Position numbers and translations under genes: made by a program
Part shown: piece by piece, positions 32,485 through 41,327 of the stretch
How positions within the stretch are numbered: position 1 is the stretch's first letter
How the letters are laid out: each line of letters starts with the position of its first letter
Assembly: GCF_003797825.1 (NCBI RefSeq)
Contig: NZ_RKME01000033.1
Coordinates: forward strand, 1-55,181
From: Gordonia sp. OPL2
GTDB lineage: Bacteria; Actinomycetota; Actinomycetes; Mycobacteriales; Mycobacteriaceae
Reading direction: 5' to 3'
DNA length: 55,181 bases
Notes under the pieces: generated by a model
Seen by the model: only the letters and a program-made list of their open reading frames with translations
Database searches by the model: none
What the model was told of the DNA's origin: nothing

Positions 32485-32910
32485 CTACCGACGACGGTCG
32501 CGCACAGCTCCCGTGTACTTCTCGCCCGGACCCTCGCCGGGCTCGTCCGGGTAGGCGCTCGCGTCGCGGAATGCGAGCTGCAACTGCTTGAGGCCGTCCC
32601 GGATGGGTGCTGCGTGGATGCCGAGATCGGCCTTGGACGCGTCGACGATCCCGGCCAGGGCGGTGATCAGGGTGCGGGCCTCGGGCAGGTCGATGCGATC
32701 GTCGGGCGTGCCCTCGGCGAGCCCGAGTTTCTCCGCCGATGCGCTCATGAGCATCACGATCGCCCTGGTGATCACCTCGATGGCCGGAATATCGGCCAGA
32801 TCCCGCACGTTGTCAGGATCGGTCTGCTCCGGACCGACTGCTCCCTCGCCGCCTGCCGCGGCACCCTCACCGGGCATCTGTGCAGGTGACGAATAGGAGT
32901 TCTCGGTCAT
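32485..32910 (-). CDS. DUF1844 domain protein
   Basis: A 141-residue protein. The core VRDLADIPAIEVITRAIVMLMSASAEKLGLAEG, followed by DLPEARTLITALAGIVDASKADLG and the helix GLKQLQLAFRDAS, is the DUF1844 pattern. This small helical domain is conserved next to infC in actinobacteria and its role is unknown. The N-terminus is Gly/Ala/Glu-rich and disordered. It is divergent from infC; the TAGACT that could drive infC sits seven bases from this start. Confidence 0.85.
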   Translation of the reverse strand: MTENSYSSPAQMPGEGAAAGGEGAVGPEQTDPDNVRDLADIPAIEVITRAIVMLMSASAEKLGLAEGTPDDRIDLPEARTLITALAGIVDASKADLGIHAAPIRDGLKQLQLAFRDASAYPDEPGEGPGEKYTGAVRDRRR

Positions 32911-33211
32911 GGCTGCTAGACTCCCATATCACGACCGCCCCGGTTTGCGCCGGGGTCGCAAGAGGAGTTCCGCTCCCACCGTCACGACGCGGGTTCACCG
33001 CAGTTGTACGGTCCGGTTCACGCCGACAGTCGCAACGCCTTCGAGCTGCGCGTTTCCGTCGGTTCGACACGTGTGTCGACGAGCCGGTCGGTAACGGAGC
33101 CCTGCGGATGCGATCAGCGTCCCGGGGCTCTTCTGCTGAGAAGCGAGGCCCCCTGCCACCGGAGTCCCATCTCCTGGCGGTCACCGGAGAAGAACTGATC
33201 AAGGAGGCCCC
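32911..33211 (+). other. infC leader region with hairpins
   Basis: A 301-bp stretch without a gene. It begins with a candidate -10 TAGACT (32917-32922, no clear -35), so the infC message would carry a leader of about 280 nucleotides. It includes a hairpin at 33124-33152 (outer stem GGGGC/GCCCC, inner CTTCT/AGAAG) and the strong ribosome site AAGGAGG at 33201-33207. Leader-based control of the infC operon is plausible by analogy with other bacteria, but I could not match a named leader family. Confidence 0.5.
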
Positions 33212-33802
<591 letters not shown>

Positions 33803-33914
33803 TAGCGAGTGGGGATGGGTGACACCATCCGCCACTGAGCACTGACCAACCAGCGCGCGAACGACCACCCGACACCCACGGGTGGGTCCTCGCTCGCTCG
33901 AATGAAGGAAGCAC

Positions 33915-34109
33915 ATGCCGAAGAGCAAGACCCACAAGGGCACCGCGAAGCGATTCAAGGTCACCGGGAGCGGCAAGGTCGTTCGCCAGAAGGCCAACCG
34001 TCGCCACCTGCTGGAGCACAAGTCGTCGCGCCGGACCCGTCGCCTCGACGGCATCGCCGTCGTGAGCGAGAACGACGCGCCGCGCATCAAGCGACTGCTC
34101 AATCGCTGA
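33915..34109 (+). CDS. rpmI: 50S ribosomal protein L35
   Basis: A 64-residue basic protein, full length for L35. MPKSKTHKGTAKRFKVTG at the start and RRTRRLDG are the family signatures. It binds 23S rRNA in the large subunit. It is the second gene of the infC-rpmI-rplT operon. A bulged hairpin (33863-33888, GACCACCCG/CGGGTGGGTC) lies in the 112-bp gap after infC. AAGGAAG precedes the ATG. Confidence 0.97.
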   Translation: MPKSKTHKGTAKRFKVTGSGKVVRQKANRRHLLEHKSSRRTRRLDGIAVVSENDAPRIKRLLNR

Positions 34110-34173
34110 TCGCCCGGGCCAGGCCCGGCGACGACAGCAGAACCGACATCTGACCAACGAAGAGGACTGACAC

Positions 34174-34554
34174 ATGGCACGCGTGAAAAGGGCTGTCAAC
34201 GCCCAGAAGAAGCGTCGTTCGACCCTGGAGGCATCCAAGGGTTACCGCGGACAGCGTTCGCGCCTGTACCGCAAGGCGAAGGAGCAGCAGCTCCACTCGC
34301 TGACCTACGCCTACCGGGACCGTCGCGCCCGCAAGGGTGAGTTCCGCAAGCTGTGGATCGCGCGTATCAACGCCGCGGCCCGCGCCAACGACATCACCTA
34401 CAACCGTTTCATCCAGGGCCTGAAGGCCGCCGGCGTCGAGGTCGACCGCAAGGTCCTCGCCGACATCGCCGTGACCGATCCCGAGGCCTTCACCGGTCTC
34501 GTCGAGATCGCACGCAAGGCGCTGCCGGCGGACGTCAACGCCCCGGCTGCCTGA
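34174..34554 (+). CDS. rplT: 50S ribosomal protein L20
   Basis: A 126-residue L20, needed for early 50S assembly. MARVKRAVNAQKKRRSTLEASKGYRGQRSRLYRKA is the long basic N-terminal helix, and RRARKGEFRKLWIARINAAAR and the globular C-terminus follow. In other bacteria L20 represses the infC-rpmI-rplT operon by binding its leader. An equivalent site is not identified here. GAGGACTG lies before the ATG. It is directly followed by a methyltransferase gene 29 bp on. Confidence 0.97.
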   Translation: MARVKRAVNAQKKRRSTLEASKGYRGQRSRLYRKAKEQQLHSLTYAYRDRRARKGEFRKLWIARINAAARANDITYNRFIQGLKAAGVEVDRKVLADIAVTDPEAFTGLVEIARKALPADVNAPAA

Positions 34555-34583
34555 TCGCACCGCAGCACCCGACCCGACCCGCG

Positions 34584-35387
34584 ATGGAGCTTCTGTCTGA
34601 ACGCTCCTCGCGGGTCGTGTCGTATGCCAAGCTCCATCGCGCCGCGGTTCGCCGGGCGGAGGGGCGATTCCTCGTCGAGGGCGCGAACTCGGTGACCGCC
34701 GCGCTCGACGCCGGCCGTGCGCAGATCGTCCTCGTCCGCGACGACGAGGACAGACGTCATGACGCCGTCCTCGACACCGCGAGCACCGACGGTGTGCCGG
34801 TCGTCGGACTCACCGCGCGCGCTGCCCAGAAGCTCTCCGAGACCGAGACGCCGCCCGGAGTCTTCGCGATCTGCGGGCTGCTCGACATCCCGCTCGACGA
34901 CGTCCTCGCGACCTCTCCGCGCCTGCTCGCGGTCGCGGTCGAACCGCGGGAGCCCGGCAACGTCGGCACGCTCATCCGCTGTGCCGACGCGATGGGTGCC
35001 GAGGCGATGATCCTGCTCGGTGACTCCGTCGACCCGCACAACGGCAAGAGCGTCCGGTCGTCGGCGGGCAGCGTATTCCACCTGCCGATCGCCCGTGAAC
35101 GGTCCGTCGACGACGGCCTGGCCGCGATCCGGCGGGCGGGTATCACCCAGTTCGCGACCGCCGCCGACGGCGAACTCGCACTCGACGACGCCGACGACGC
35201 GTTGGCCGGACGGTGCGCCTGGCTCTTCGGGAACGAGGCCCACGGACTCGACGCCGATGTCCAGCGATCCGCCGACCATCGCGTCTCGATCCCCATCCGT
35301 GGACGTGCCGAGAGTCTGAATCTGGCTGCGGCAGCGGCCATCTGCTTGTACGCGACCGCACGGGTCCACGCATCGGCGGACCGCTGA
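34584..35387 (+). CDS. SpoU/TrmH-family RNA 2'-O-ribose methyltransferase
   Basis: A 267-residue SPOUT methyltransferase. The N-terminal substrate-binding domain holds RRAEGRFLVEGANSVTAAL, which is the L7Ae-like segment. The C-terminal knotted SAM domain holds AVEPREPGNVGTLIRCADAMGAEAMIL (motif 1, Asn and Arg catalytic), a LFGNEAHGLDADV motif 2 and the RVSIPIRGRAESLNLAAAAAICLY motif 3. It probably methylates 23S rRNA, as the TsnR-type gene does at the same locus in mycobacteria (recalled). ATG 34584 is preferred over the long upstream frame. It is likely co-transcribed with rplT. Confidence 0.93.
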   Translation: MELLSERSSRVVSYAKLHRAAVRRAEGRFLVEGANSVTAALDAGRAQIVLVRDDEDRRHDAVLDTASTDGVPVVGLTARAAQKLSETETPPGVFAICGLLDIPLDDVLATSPRLLAVAVEPREPGNVGTLIRCADAMGAEAMILLGDSVDPHNGKSVRSSAGSVFHLPIARERSVDDGLAAIRRAGITQFATAADGELALDDADDALAGRCAWLFGNEAHGLDADVQRSADHRVSIPIRGRAESLNLAAAAAICLYATARVHASADR

Positions 35388-35421
35388 GCGACCGGTCCCC
35401 GACACCTGACAGGAGACACCC

Positions 35422-35925
35422 ATGGCGGACACGCACACCTCACCGGCCGGATGGCCGCTGACCGCTCGCACCGTCGCGGAGGCCACCGATCAGGGGGTCC
35501 GAGCGGCGCGCGCGCAGGACATCGGGGATTTCCGCGACGCCGTCGGGCGGCTCGAGAAGCACGCCGAGGTGGCTCGTGAGGTTCACGGACTCATGGTCCG
35601 CGAACTGCTCGAGACCCTGTACCAGGATGGTGTGAGCGGGGACGATGTCTCCGAGGTCCTGCGACGCACGATCACTGGCGCCGGCCTGTGGGATGCGCCC
35701 GCGGATCCGTCGGCCGTCGTGGTGGTGCTCACCGGTGCACTGGGGGTTGCCGAACCGGGTGAGGACGGCGAGGGTCGGACAACCGCCATCGCGGCGGCCG
35801 ACGTGGTCGGTGCGGCCGTGCTCGTGATCGCCGATCTGCTCGCCGCCGGAAAGATCGACCACAAGGACTATCTGATGCGCGCCGTGGAGGAGATCCGCCG
35901 CGCCCAGACCGTGGAGATGCCCTGA
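35422..35925 (+). CDS. Conserved hypothetical helical protein
   Basis: A 167-residue soluble protein with no recognised family. It is mostly helical. A region DFRDAVGRLEKHAEVAREVHGLMVRELLETL is followed by a hydrophobic Val/Ala-rich segment (SAVVVVLTGALGV, AAADVVGAAVLVIADLLAAG) that is not long enough to be confidently transmembrane. It ends in YLMRAVEEIRRAQTVEMP. ATG 35422 has AGGAGA seven bases upstream. It follows the rRNA methyltransferase by 34 bp on the same strand and may share its message. Its function is unknown. Confidence 0.72.
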   Translation: MADTHTSPAGWPLTARTVAEATDQGVRAARAQDIGDFRDAVGRLEKHAEVAREVHGLMVRELLETLYQDGVSGDDVSEVLRRTITGAGLWDAPADPSAVVVVLTGALGVAEPGEDGEGRTTAIAAADVVGAAVLVIADLLAAGKIDHKDYLMRAVEEIRRAQTVEMP

Positions 35926-35995
35926 CCGGGTGAACCCGGGATCCGCGTCGGATACCCGGGTCGCGGAACCTCTCCCGATGCCGACCGTGCCCTGT

Positions 35996-36044
35996 TTTCC
36001 GCCGATCGTGTCCGGATTTCCGCCGATCGTGCACTCCGATCGTG
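35996..36044. repeat. Direct repeats TTTCCGCCGATCGTG
   Basis: A 15-bp copy at 35996-36010 recurs perfectly at 36017-36031 (21-bp period). A shortened copy TCCGATCGTG follows at 36035-36044. They lie between two plus-strand genes, 127-175 bp before the acyltransferase start, and could be operator copies. Confidence 0.75.
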
Positions 36045-36170
36045 CTCTCACCCCGGCCGCCCTGTCTCCTCGGCGACCGTCCCGGACCCGCGACCGAGAC
36101 GAGAACTGCTCAGGGACATCCGAGTAGAACTGCTCATCCGTCGACGGCCGGCGAAACGGATCCTCGATGC

Positions 36171-37508
36171 ATGCGAACTCACCCCGGTGGGCGGACTCCC
36201 GACAGCAGTCCGCGCAGATCCCTTCCGACGGCCGCCGACCTCGACGTCCTCACCGGCTCGCGCGACCGGGTCGTCGACGTCCTTCGCCTCGCGTCGCTCG
36301 TCGTGGTCGTCGCCGGGCACTCCCTGATGCTCACCGTCTCCGCCGACGACGATGGTCTGCACCTGGGGAACCTGCTCGCCGACGTCCCGATCATGCAGGG
36401 CGCGACGTGGCTCCTGCAGATCCTCCCGCTGTTCTTCTTCGCCGGCGCGGCCGCCGCGACCCACGGCTTGCGGTCACGCCCGTCGACGTCGACGGGACAC
36501 TGGTTGCTGGCCCGCGCGCAGCGTCTCCTGCGACCGGTCTTCTGGTATCTGCTCGCCGTCGTCGCGGCGCTGCTCGTCACCGGTGCCATGGGATGGTCGA
36601 CCGCCGCCGACGTCATCGCGCATCTCGGCGTCCAACTCCTCTGGTTCCTCGGCGCCTACCTCCTCGTGCTCGCGGTGGTGCCGCTGCTGCACCACATCTC
36701 GACCCCTCGGCAGCTCGCGGTCGCGATCGGCGTCGCATGGGGTACGACCGCCGTCATCGACGTCCTCCGACTGGCGGCCGGAATCACATCGGTGGGGATC
36801 CTCTCGTTCCTGACCGTCTGGACCCTGCCCGCGATCCTCGGTGTCGGGTATGCCAAGCGACTCGTCACCTCGGCACAGGCCGTGTGCGGGGCGCTCGTGT
36901 TCCTCGCCGTCGACCTGCTGCTGGTCCAGGTGGGCCCCTACGAGGTGTCCCTGGTGACCGTGCCCGGCCAACAACTGTCGAACATGAATCCGCCGAGCCT
37001 TCTCCTCGCGGGGCACACCATCGTGCTGTGCGCGGCGGCCATCGCGCTCCGGGGCCCGTTGTCGGCGGTGGCGAACCGGCCGCGGATCTGGTGGTGGGTG
37101 GTTGTCGGGAACCGGGGCGCGATGACCCTCTATCTGTGGCATCTGCCGGTACTCGCCCTCGTCATCGGCGCAGGCGAGCTCGTGGGACTGACCCGCGACC
37201 AGACGAATCCCGCCGCGTTCGTCGCCGTCGTCGGTACGCAGACGGTGCTGGTCCTGGCGTTGATGGTTCCGGTCGTCGCGCTGCTCTCGGGCCGCGAGAA
37301 CGACCCGCTTCCATGGTGGGACGCACCGCTGCGCCGCGACGCCGGCCCGATCCGCGACCGTGCCGTCCTCCTCGGCCTCATCGGGGTCGGGATCGCCACG
37401 CTGATGATGGCGCGCACCGGTCTCGCCGACGAGGGTCTCGTCTGGGCGGCGCTCGCCGTCGGCGGCGCAATCGTCGCACGCGCGATCGCGCTTCCGCGAC
37501 GCGCCTGA
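36171..37508 (+). CDS. Acyltransferase family (acyltransferase 3-like) membrane protein
   Basis: A 445-residue integral membrane protein with about ten helices. The first helix segment DRVVDVLRLASLVVVVAGHSLM carries the R-x(8-10)-H pattern of the acyltransferase-3 family, whose His near the start of TM1 is catalytic. Further helices (LPLFFFAGAAAATHGL, LLRPVFWYLLAVVAALL, FLGAYLLVLAVVPLLHH, MTLYLWHLPVLALVIGA) follow. It probably acetylates or acylates a cell-envelope glycan or lipid; the target is unknown. ATG 36171 begins a short cytosolic tail. The upstream open frame to 36042 lacks family sequence. Confidence 0.85.
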   Translation: MRTHPGGRTPDSSPRRSLPTAADLDVLTGSRDRVVDVLRLASLVVVVAGHSLMLTVSADDDGLHLGNLLADVPIMQGATWLLQILPLFFFAGAAAATHGLRSRPSTSTGHWLLARAQRLLRPVFWYLLAVVAALLVTGAMGWSTAADVIAHLGVQLLWFLGAYLLVLAVVPLLHHISTPRQLAVAIGVAWGTTAVIDVLRLAAGITSVGILSFLTVWTLPAILGVGYAKRLVTSAQAVCGALVFLAVDLLLVQVGPYEVSLVTVPGQQLSNMNPPSLLLAGHTIVLCAAAIALRGPLSAVANRPRIWWWVVVGNRGAMTLYLWHLPVLALVIGAGELVGLTRDQTNPAAFVAVVGTQTVLVLALMVPVVALLSGRENDPLPWWDAPLRRDAGPIRDRAVLLGLIGVGIATLMMARTGLADEGLVWAALAVGGAIVARAIALPRRA

Positions 37509-37637
37509 GACGACGGCATCGGACACCTCATCGTCGGCTCCGAGCGCACCGACCTGCGCCGTGGCGACCCCGGCGGCTCGTCTAGGCTGGTAGCCGCATC
37601 CGAACGCCTGTTTTCGACATCGAGGAGAACTCCGCCC

Positions 37638-38699
37638 GTGGCCAGCTCTGCCGACGACGCCCCAGAGACGCGGTTCCCGGAACCGCAGGAACTCGACGCC
37701 GCGGCCGCGGCCGCCGTCGCCGCGTTCGAGGCGGCCGCCGACCTCGACGGCCTCGCACAGGCCAAGACGGCTCACCTCGGCGACCGATCACCCATCGCGC
37801 TCGCTCGTCGTGCACTCGGCAGCATCCCCAAGGATCAGCGTTCCGCGGGCGGCAAGCTCGTCAACGAGGTTCGCGGACGGGTCAGCGCCGCATTCGATCT
37901 GCGCACGACGGCGCTGCAGGCCGAGCGAGACCAGGCCGTCCTGGTCGCCGAGTCCGTCGATGTCACGCTGCCCAGCGGACGTCGCCGCGTGGGTGCGCGC
38001 CACCCGATCACGGTGATCGCCGAACAGGTCGCGGATGTCTTCGTCGGCATGGGCTGGGAGATCGCCGAGGGCCCCGAGGTCGAGACCGAACACCACAACT
38101 TCGACGCACTCAACTTCCTGCCCGACCATCCGGCCCGGTCGATGCAGGACACCTTCTACATCGCCCCCGAGGGATCCCGGCAGGTGTTGCGCACCCACAC
38201 GTCCCCGGTGCAGGTGCGCTCGATGCTCGACCGAGAACTGCCGATCTACGTCGCCTGCCCGGGACGCACGTTCCGCACCGACGAACTCGACGCCACCCAC
38301 ACCCCGGTCTTCCATCAGATCGAGGGACTGGCGGTCGACAAGGGGCTCACCCTGGCGAATCTGCGCGGCACTCTCGAGGTGTTCGCGCGGGCCCTGTTCG
38401 GCCCCGACACCACGACGCGGATGCGGCCGAGCTACTTCCCGTTCACCGAGCCATCGGCAGAGGTCGACGTCTGGTTCCCCGCCAAGAAGGGTGGCGCCGG
38501 TTGGGTGGAATGGGGCGGCTGCGGCATGGTGAACCCGAATGTGCTGAGGGCCAACGGTATCGACCCGGACGTGTACACCGGCTTCGCGTTCGGCATGGGC
38601 CTGGAACGCACCCTGCAGTTCCGCAACGACATCTCCGACATGCGTGACATGGTCGAGGGTGACATCCGTTTCACCGTGCCGTTCGGCCCCGCGGTCTGA
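37638..38699 (+). CDS. pheS: Phenylalanine--tRNA ligase alpha subunit
   Basis: A 353-residue alpha subunit of the (alpha-beta)2 enzyme that charges tRNA-Phe. The N-terminal coiled coil includes KTAHLGDRSPIALARRALGS. The catalytic core has class II motif 1 (HPITVIAEQVADVFVGMGWEIAEGPEVE), motif 2 (FRTDELDATHTPVFHQIEG) and motif 3 (GFAFGMGLERTLQFRNDISDMR). Start is GTG 37638 with GAGGAGAA upstream. A TAGGCT candidate -10 lies at 37583-37588. No T-box or leader peptide was noticed. pheT follows after 74 bp. Confidence 0.97.
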   Translation: MASSADDAPETRFPEPQELDAAAAAAVAAFEAAADLDGLAQAKTAHLGDRSPIALARRALGSIPKDQRSAGGKLVNEVRGRVSAAFDLRTTALQAERDQAVLVAESVDVTLPSGRRRVGARHPITVIAEQVADVFVGMGWEIAEGPEVETEHHNFDALNFLPDHPARSMQDTFYIAPEGSRQVLRTHTSPVQVRSMLDRELPIYVACPGRTFRTDELDATHTPVFHQIEGLAVDKGLTLANLRGTLEVFARALFGPDTTTRMRPSYFPFTEPSAEVDVWFPAKKGGAGWVEWGGCGMVNPNVLRANGIDPDVYTGFAFGMGLERTLQFRNDISDMRDMVEGDIRFTVPFGPAV

Positions 38700-38773
38700 C
38701 CGGCCGCTGCGGTCCGAGTCACCCGTGACAGAACACTTGAGCAGAAACCGATCGATGAAAGTAGTTGGTTGAC

Positions 38774-41275
38774 GTGCGTGCCCCCCAGTCCTGGTACACC
38801 GAGGTGCTCCGCCAAGGAGACCCGCAGTGGTCGGCGACCACCGAGGAGATCGACCGGGGCTTCGTCCGCGTCGGCTTCGAGATCGAGGGCATCGACCCGT
38901 TCCCGGTGATCACCGGGCCCTTGGTCATCGGACGGGTCGCGACCATCGAGGAACTGACCGAGTTCAAGAAGCCCATCCGCTTCTGCACGGTCGAGGTGGG
39001 AGAGAGCGAGCCGCGCGGGATCGTCTGCGGTGCCCGCAATTTCACCGAAGGTGACCTCATCGTGGCGGCCCTGCCCGGCGTCGTGCTGCCCGGACCGTTC
39101 GAGATCGCCTCACGCAAGACCTACGGCCGGGTGTCCGACGGCATGATCTGTTCGGTGTCCGAACTCGGCATCGGCCACGACCACAGCGGGATTCTCGTCC
39201 TCGCTCCGGGAACCGCGGAACCGGGTGCGGACGCCCGCGAGGTCCTCGGTCTCGACGACACCGCGATCGACATCAACGTCACCCCCGACCGCGGGTACGC
39301 CTTCTCGGTGCGTGGACTCGGCCGCGAACTCGCCGGCAGCTTCGGCGTCCCGTTCGTCGACCCGGGCGCCGGTGCGGGCGCGCAGGCCGATCCGGTGCAC
39401 TCCGAACCACCGGCCGTCGGCACCGGGCAGGCCTGGCCGGTCGCGATCGCCGACGACTCGACGGCCACTCGCTACACCGCGCGGGTCCTCACCGGCGTCG
39501 ACGCGACCGCGGTCTCGCCATGGTGGATGCAGAAGCGGCTCATGGTCGCGGGCATCCGGCCGATCTCGGCCATCGTCGACGTGACCAACTACGTGATGAT
39601 CGAGCTCGGACAGCCGCTGCACGCCTTCGACGCCGACAAGCTCGCGGGCACCGTCCGGGTGCGACCCGCCACACCCGGCGAGAAGCTCACCACGCTCGAC
39701 GGGGTGGAGCGCACCCTCGACCCCGAGGACGAGGTCATCGCCGACGACAGCGGACCGATCGCGCTCGCGGGTGTGATGGGCGGCGGCGCCACCGAGGTGG
39801 GCGATGCGACGACGTCGATCCTGCTGGAGTCGGCCACGTTCGATCCGGTCCGGGTGTTCCGGACGGCCAAGCGGCACAAGCTCACCTCCGAGGCGAGCAA
39901 GCGGTTCGAGCGGACCGTCGACCCGGAGATCACCGCGGTGGCGTCGGATCGTGCCGCGCAGCTCATCGTCGAGATCGCGGGTGGCACTGTCGCATCCCCG
40001 CTCAGCGAGGCGCGCACCGCCGTCGCCGAGCCCGAGGCCATCACGATCCCCGCCGACGAGCCGGACCGCACAGCGGGTATCGACTATCCGGCGGGCACCA
40101 CGGCGGCGCGACTGACCGAGGTCGGCTGCACCGTCGACGGCGCCGATCCGCTCCGGGTCACCCCGCCGTCATGGCGACCCGATCTGCGGCAGCGCGCGGA
40201 TCTCGTGGAGGAGGTCCTTCGCCTCGAAGGCCTCGAGGACATCCCCGCGGTCGTGCCCCGCGCACCCGCCGGGACCGGTCTCACCGCCGCGCAGCGTCGT
40301 CGGCGCAGCATCGGCCGGACCCTCGCCCTGGACGGCTACGTCGAGGTGCTGCCGTACCCGTTCATGCCGGCCGGCGTGTTCGACCTCTGGGATCTGCCCG
40401 CCGACGACGAACGCCGACGGACGGTGAAGGTCCTCAACCCGCTCGAATCCGAACGCCCCGAGCTGAACACCACGCTCCTTCCCGGACTGCTGGAGATGAC
40501 TGCGCGCAACATCGCCCGTGGTCAGCGTGACCTGTCGCTCTACACGATCGGCCAGATCGTGCTGGCCGGTGATCAGGTCACCTCGGTCGGCGCGCTCGAC
40601 GTCACCCATCGCCCGTCGGACGAGGAGATCGCCGCACTCGATGTGTCGCTGCCACGTCAGCCGCTGCACGTCGCCGTGATCCTGACCGGGCTGCGCGATC
40701 CCGCCGGTCCGTGGGGACCGGGCCGTCCCGCGGACCACGTGGACGCGTTCGAGGCCGCGCGGGCGATCGGACGCGCATCCGGTGTCGAGGTCGAGCTGGT
40801 CGCCGACGACCACCGCCCGTGGCATCCGGGCCGCTGCGCACGTGTCGTCGTCGAGGGCGTCACCGTCGGGCATGCCGGCGAGTTGCACCCGGCAGTCCTG
40901 GAGCGTGCCGGTCTGCCGAAGCGGTTGTGCGCGGTGGAGATCGACATCGACGCGGTGCCGCTCGAGCAGCGTCTGCCGGCGCCGCGGGTGTCGCCGTTCC
41001 CGGCGGTTCTGCAGGATGTGGCCGTCGTCGTCCCGGACACCGTGGCCGCCGCCCAGGTCGAGGCCGCCCTACGGGCCGGTGCCGGGGAACTCCTCGAGTC
41101 CATCGATCTGTTCGACATCTTCACCGGGGATCAGGTCGGTGCCGGGAGCAAGTCACTGACGTTCGCGCTGTGCTTCCGCGCCGACGACCGCACCCTGACC
41201 GAAGAGGAGGCCAACGAGGCCAAACTCGCGGCGGTCGCGCATGCGGGCGACCAGGTGGGCGCCCGGCTGCGCTGA
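38774..41275 (+). CDS. pheT: Phenylalanine--tRNA ligase beta subunit
   Basis: An 833-residue beta subunit. The N-terminus RAPQSWYTEVLRQG corresponds to the family's MR-V-P-SWL. An EMAP-type tRNA-binding domain follows (KKPIRFCTVEVGESEPRGIVCGARNF). The B3/B4 editing region is in VTNYVMIELGQPLHAFDADKL and LAGVMGGGATEVGDATT, B5 includes LEGLEDIPAVVPRAP, and the C-terminal FDX-ACB anticodon-binding domain includes SPFPAVLQDVAVVVPD. Start is GTG 38774, which fits homologues. A TTG at 38765 is in frame but lacks support. The ribosome site is weak. Confidence 0.95.
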   Translation: MRAPQSWYTEVLRQGDPQWSATTEEIDRGFVRVGFEIEGIDPFPVITGPLVIGRVATIEELTEFKKPIRFCTVEVGESEPRGIVCGARNFTEGDLIVAALPGVVLPGPFEIASRKTYGRVSDGMICSVSELGIGHDHSGILVLAPGTAEPGADAREVLGLDDTAIDINVTPDRGYAFSVRGLGRELAGSFGVPFVDPGAGAGAQADPVHSEPPAVGTGQAWPVAIADDSTATRYTARVLTGVDATAVSPWWMQKRLMVAGIRPISAIVDVTNYVMIELGQPLHAFDADKLAGTVRVRPATPGEKLTTLDGVERTLDPEDEVIADDSGPIALAGVMGGGATEVGDATTSILLESATFDPVRVFRTAKRHKLTSEASKRFERTVDPEITAVASDRAAQLIVEIAGGTVASPLSEARTAVAEPEAITIPADEPDRTAGIDYPAGTTAARLTEVGCTVDGADPLRVTPPSWRPDLRQRADLVEEVLRLEGLEDIPAVVPRAPAGTGLTAAQRRRRSIGRTLALDGYVEVLPYPFMPAGVFDLWDLPADDERRRTVKVLNPLESERPELNTTLLPGLLEMTARNIARGQRDLSLYTIGQIVLAGDQVTSVGALDVTHRPSDEEIAALDVSLPRQPLHVAVILTGLRDPAGPWGPGRPADHVDAFEAARAIGRASGVEVELVADDHRPWHPGRCARVVVEGVTVGHAGELHPAVLERAGLPKRLCAVEIDIDAVPLEQRLPAPRVSPFPAVLQDVAVVVPDTVAAAQVEAALRAGAGELLESIDLFDIFTGDQVGAGSKSLTFALCFRADDRTLTEEEANEAKLAAVAHAGDQVGARLR

Positions 41276-41306
41276 TGGCGACCCGTCACTGAATTGATTT
41301 GCACCG

Positions 41307-41327
41307 TCATGCATAATGATTGCATGA
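41307..41327 (+). promoter_or_regulatory. argC promoter with ARG-box-like palindrome, leaderless
   Basis: TCATGCA-taatgat-TGCATGA is a perfect 7-bp-arm inverted repeat over 41307-41327. It covers the -10 CATAAT (41312-41317) and the ATG at 41324. No Shine-Dalgarno is present, so initiation is predicted at the start codon. ArgR bound to this palindrome would block both -10 and start, fitting arginine repression of the whole cluster. Confidence 0.68.

Noticed and set aside
36167..37585. A 472-residue plus-strand frame overlapping the acyltransferase
   Set aside because: It is an Arg/Gly/Pro shadow, while frame 36171-37508 encodes coherent membrane helices.
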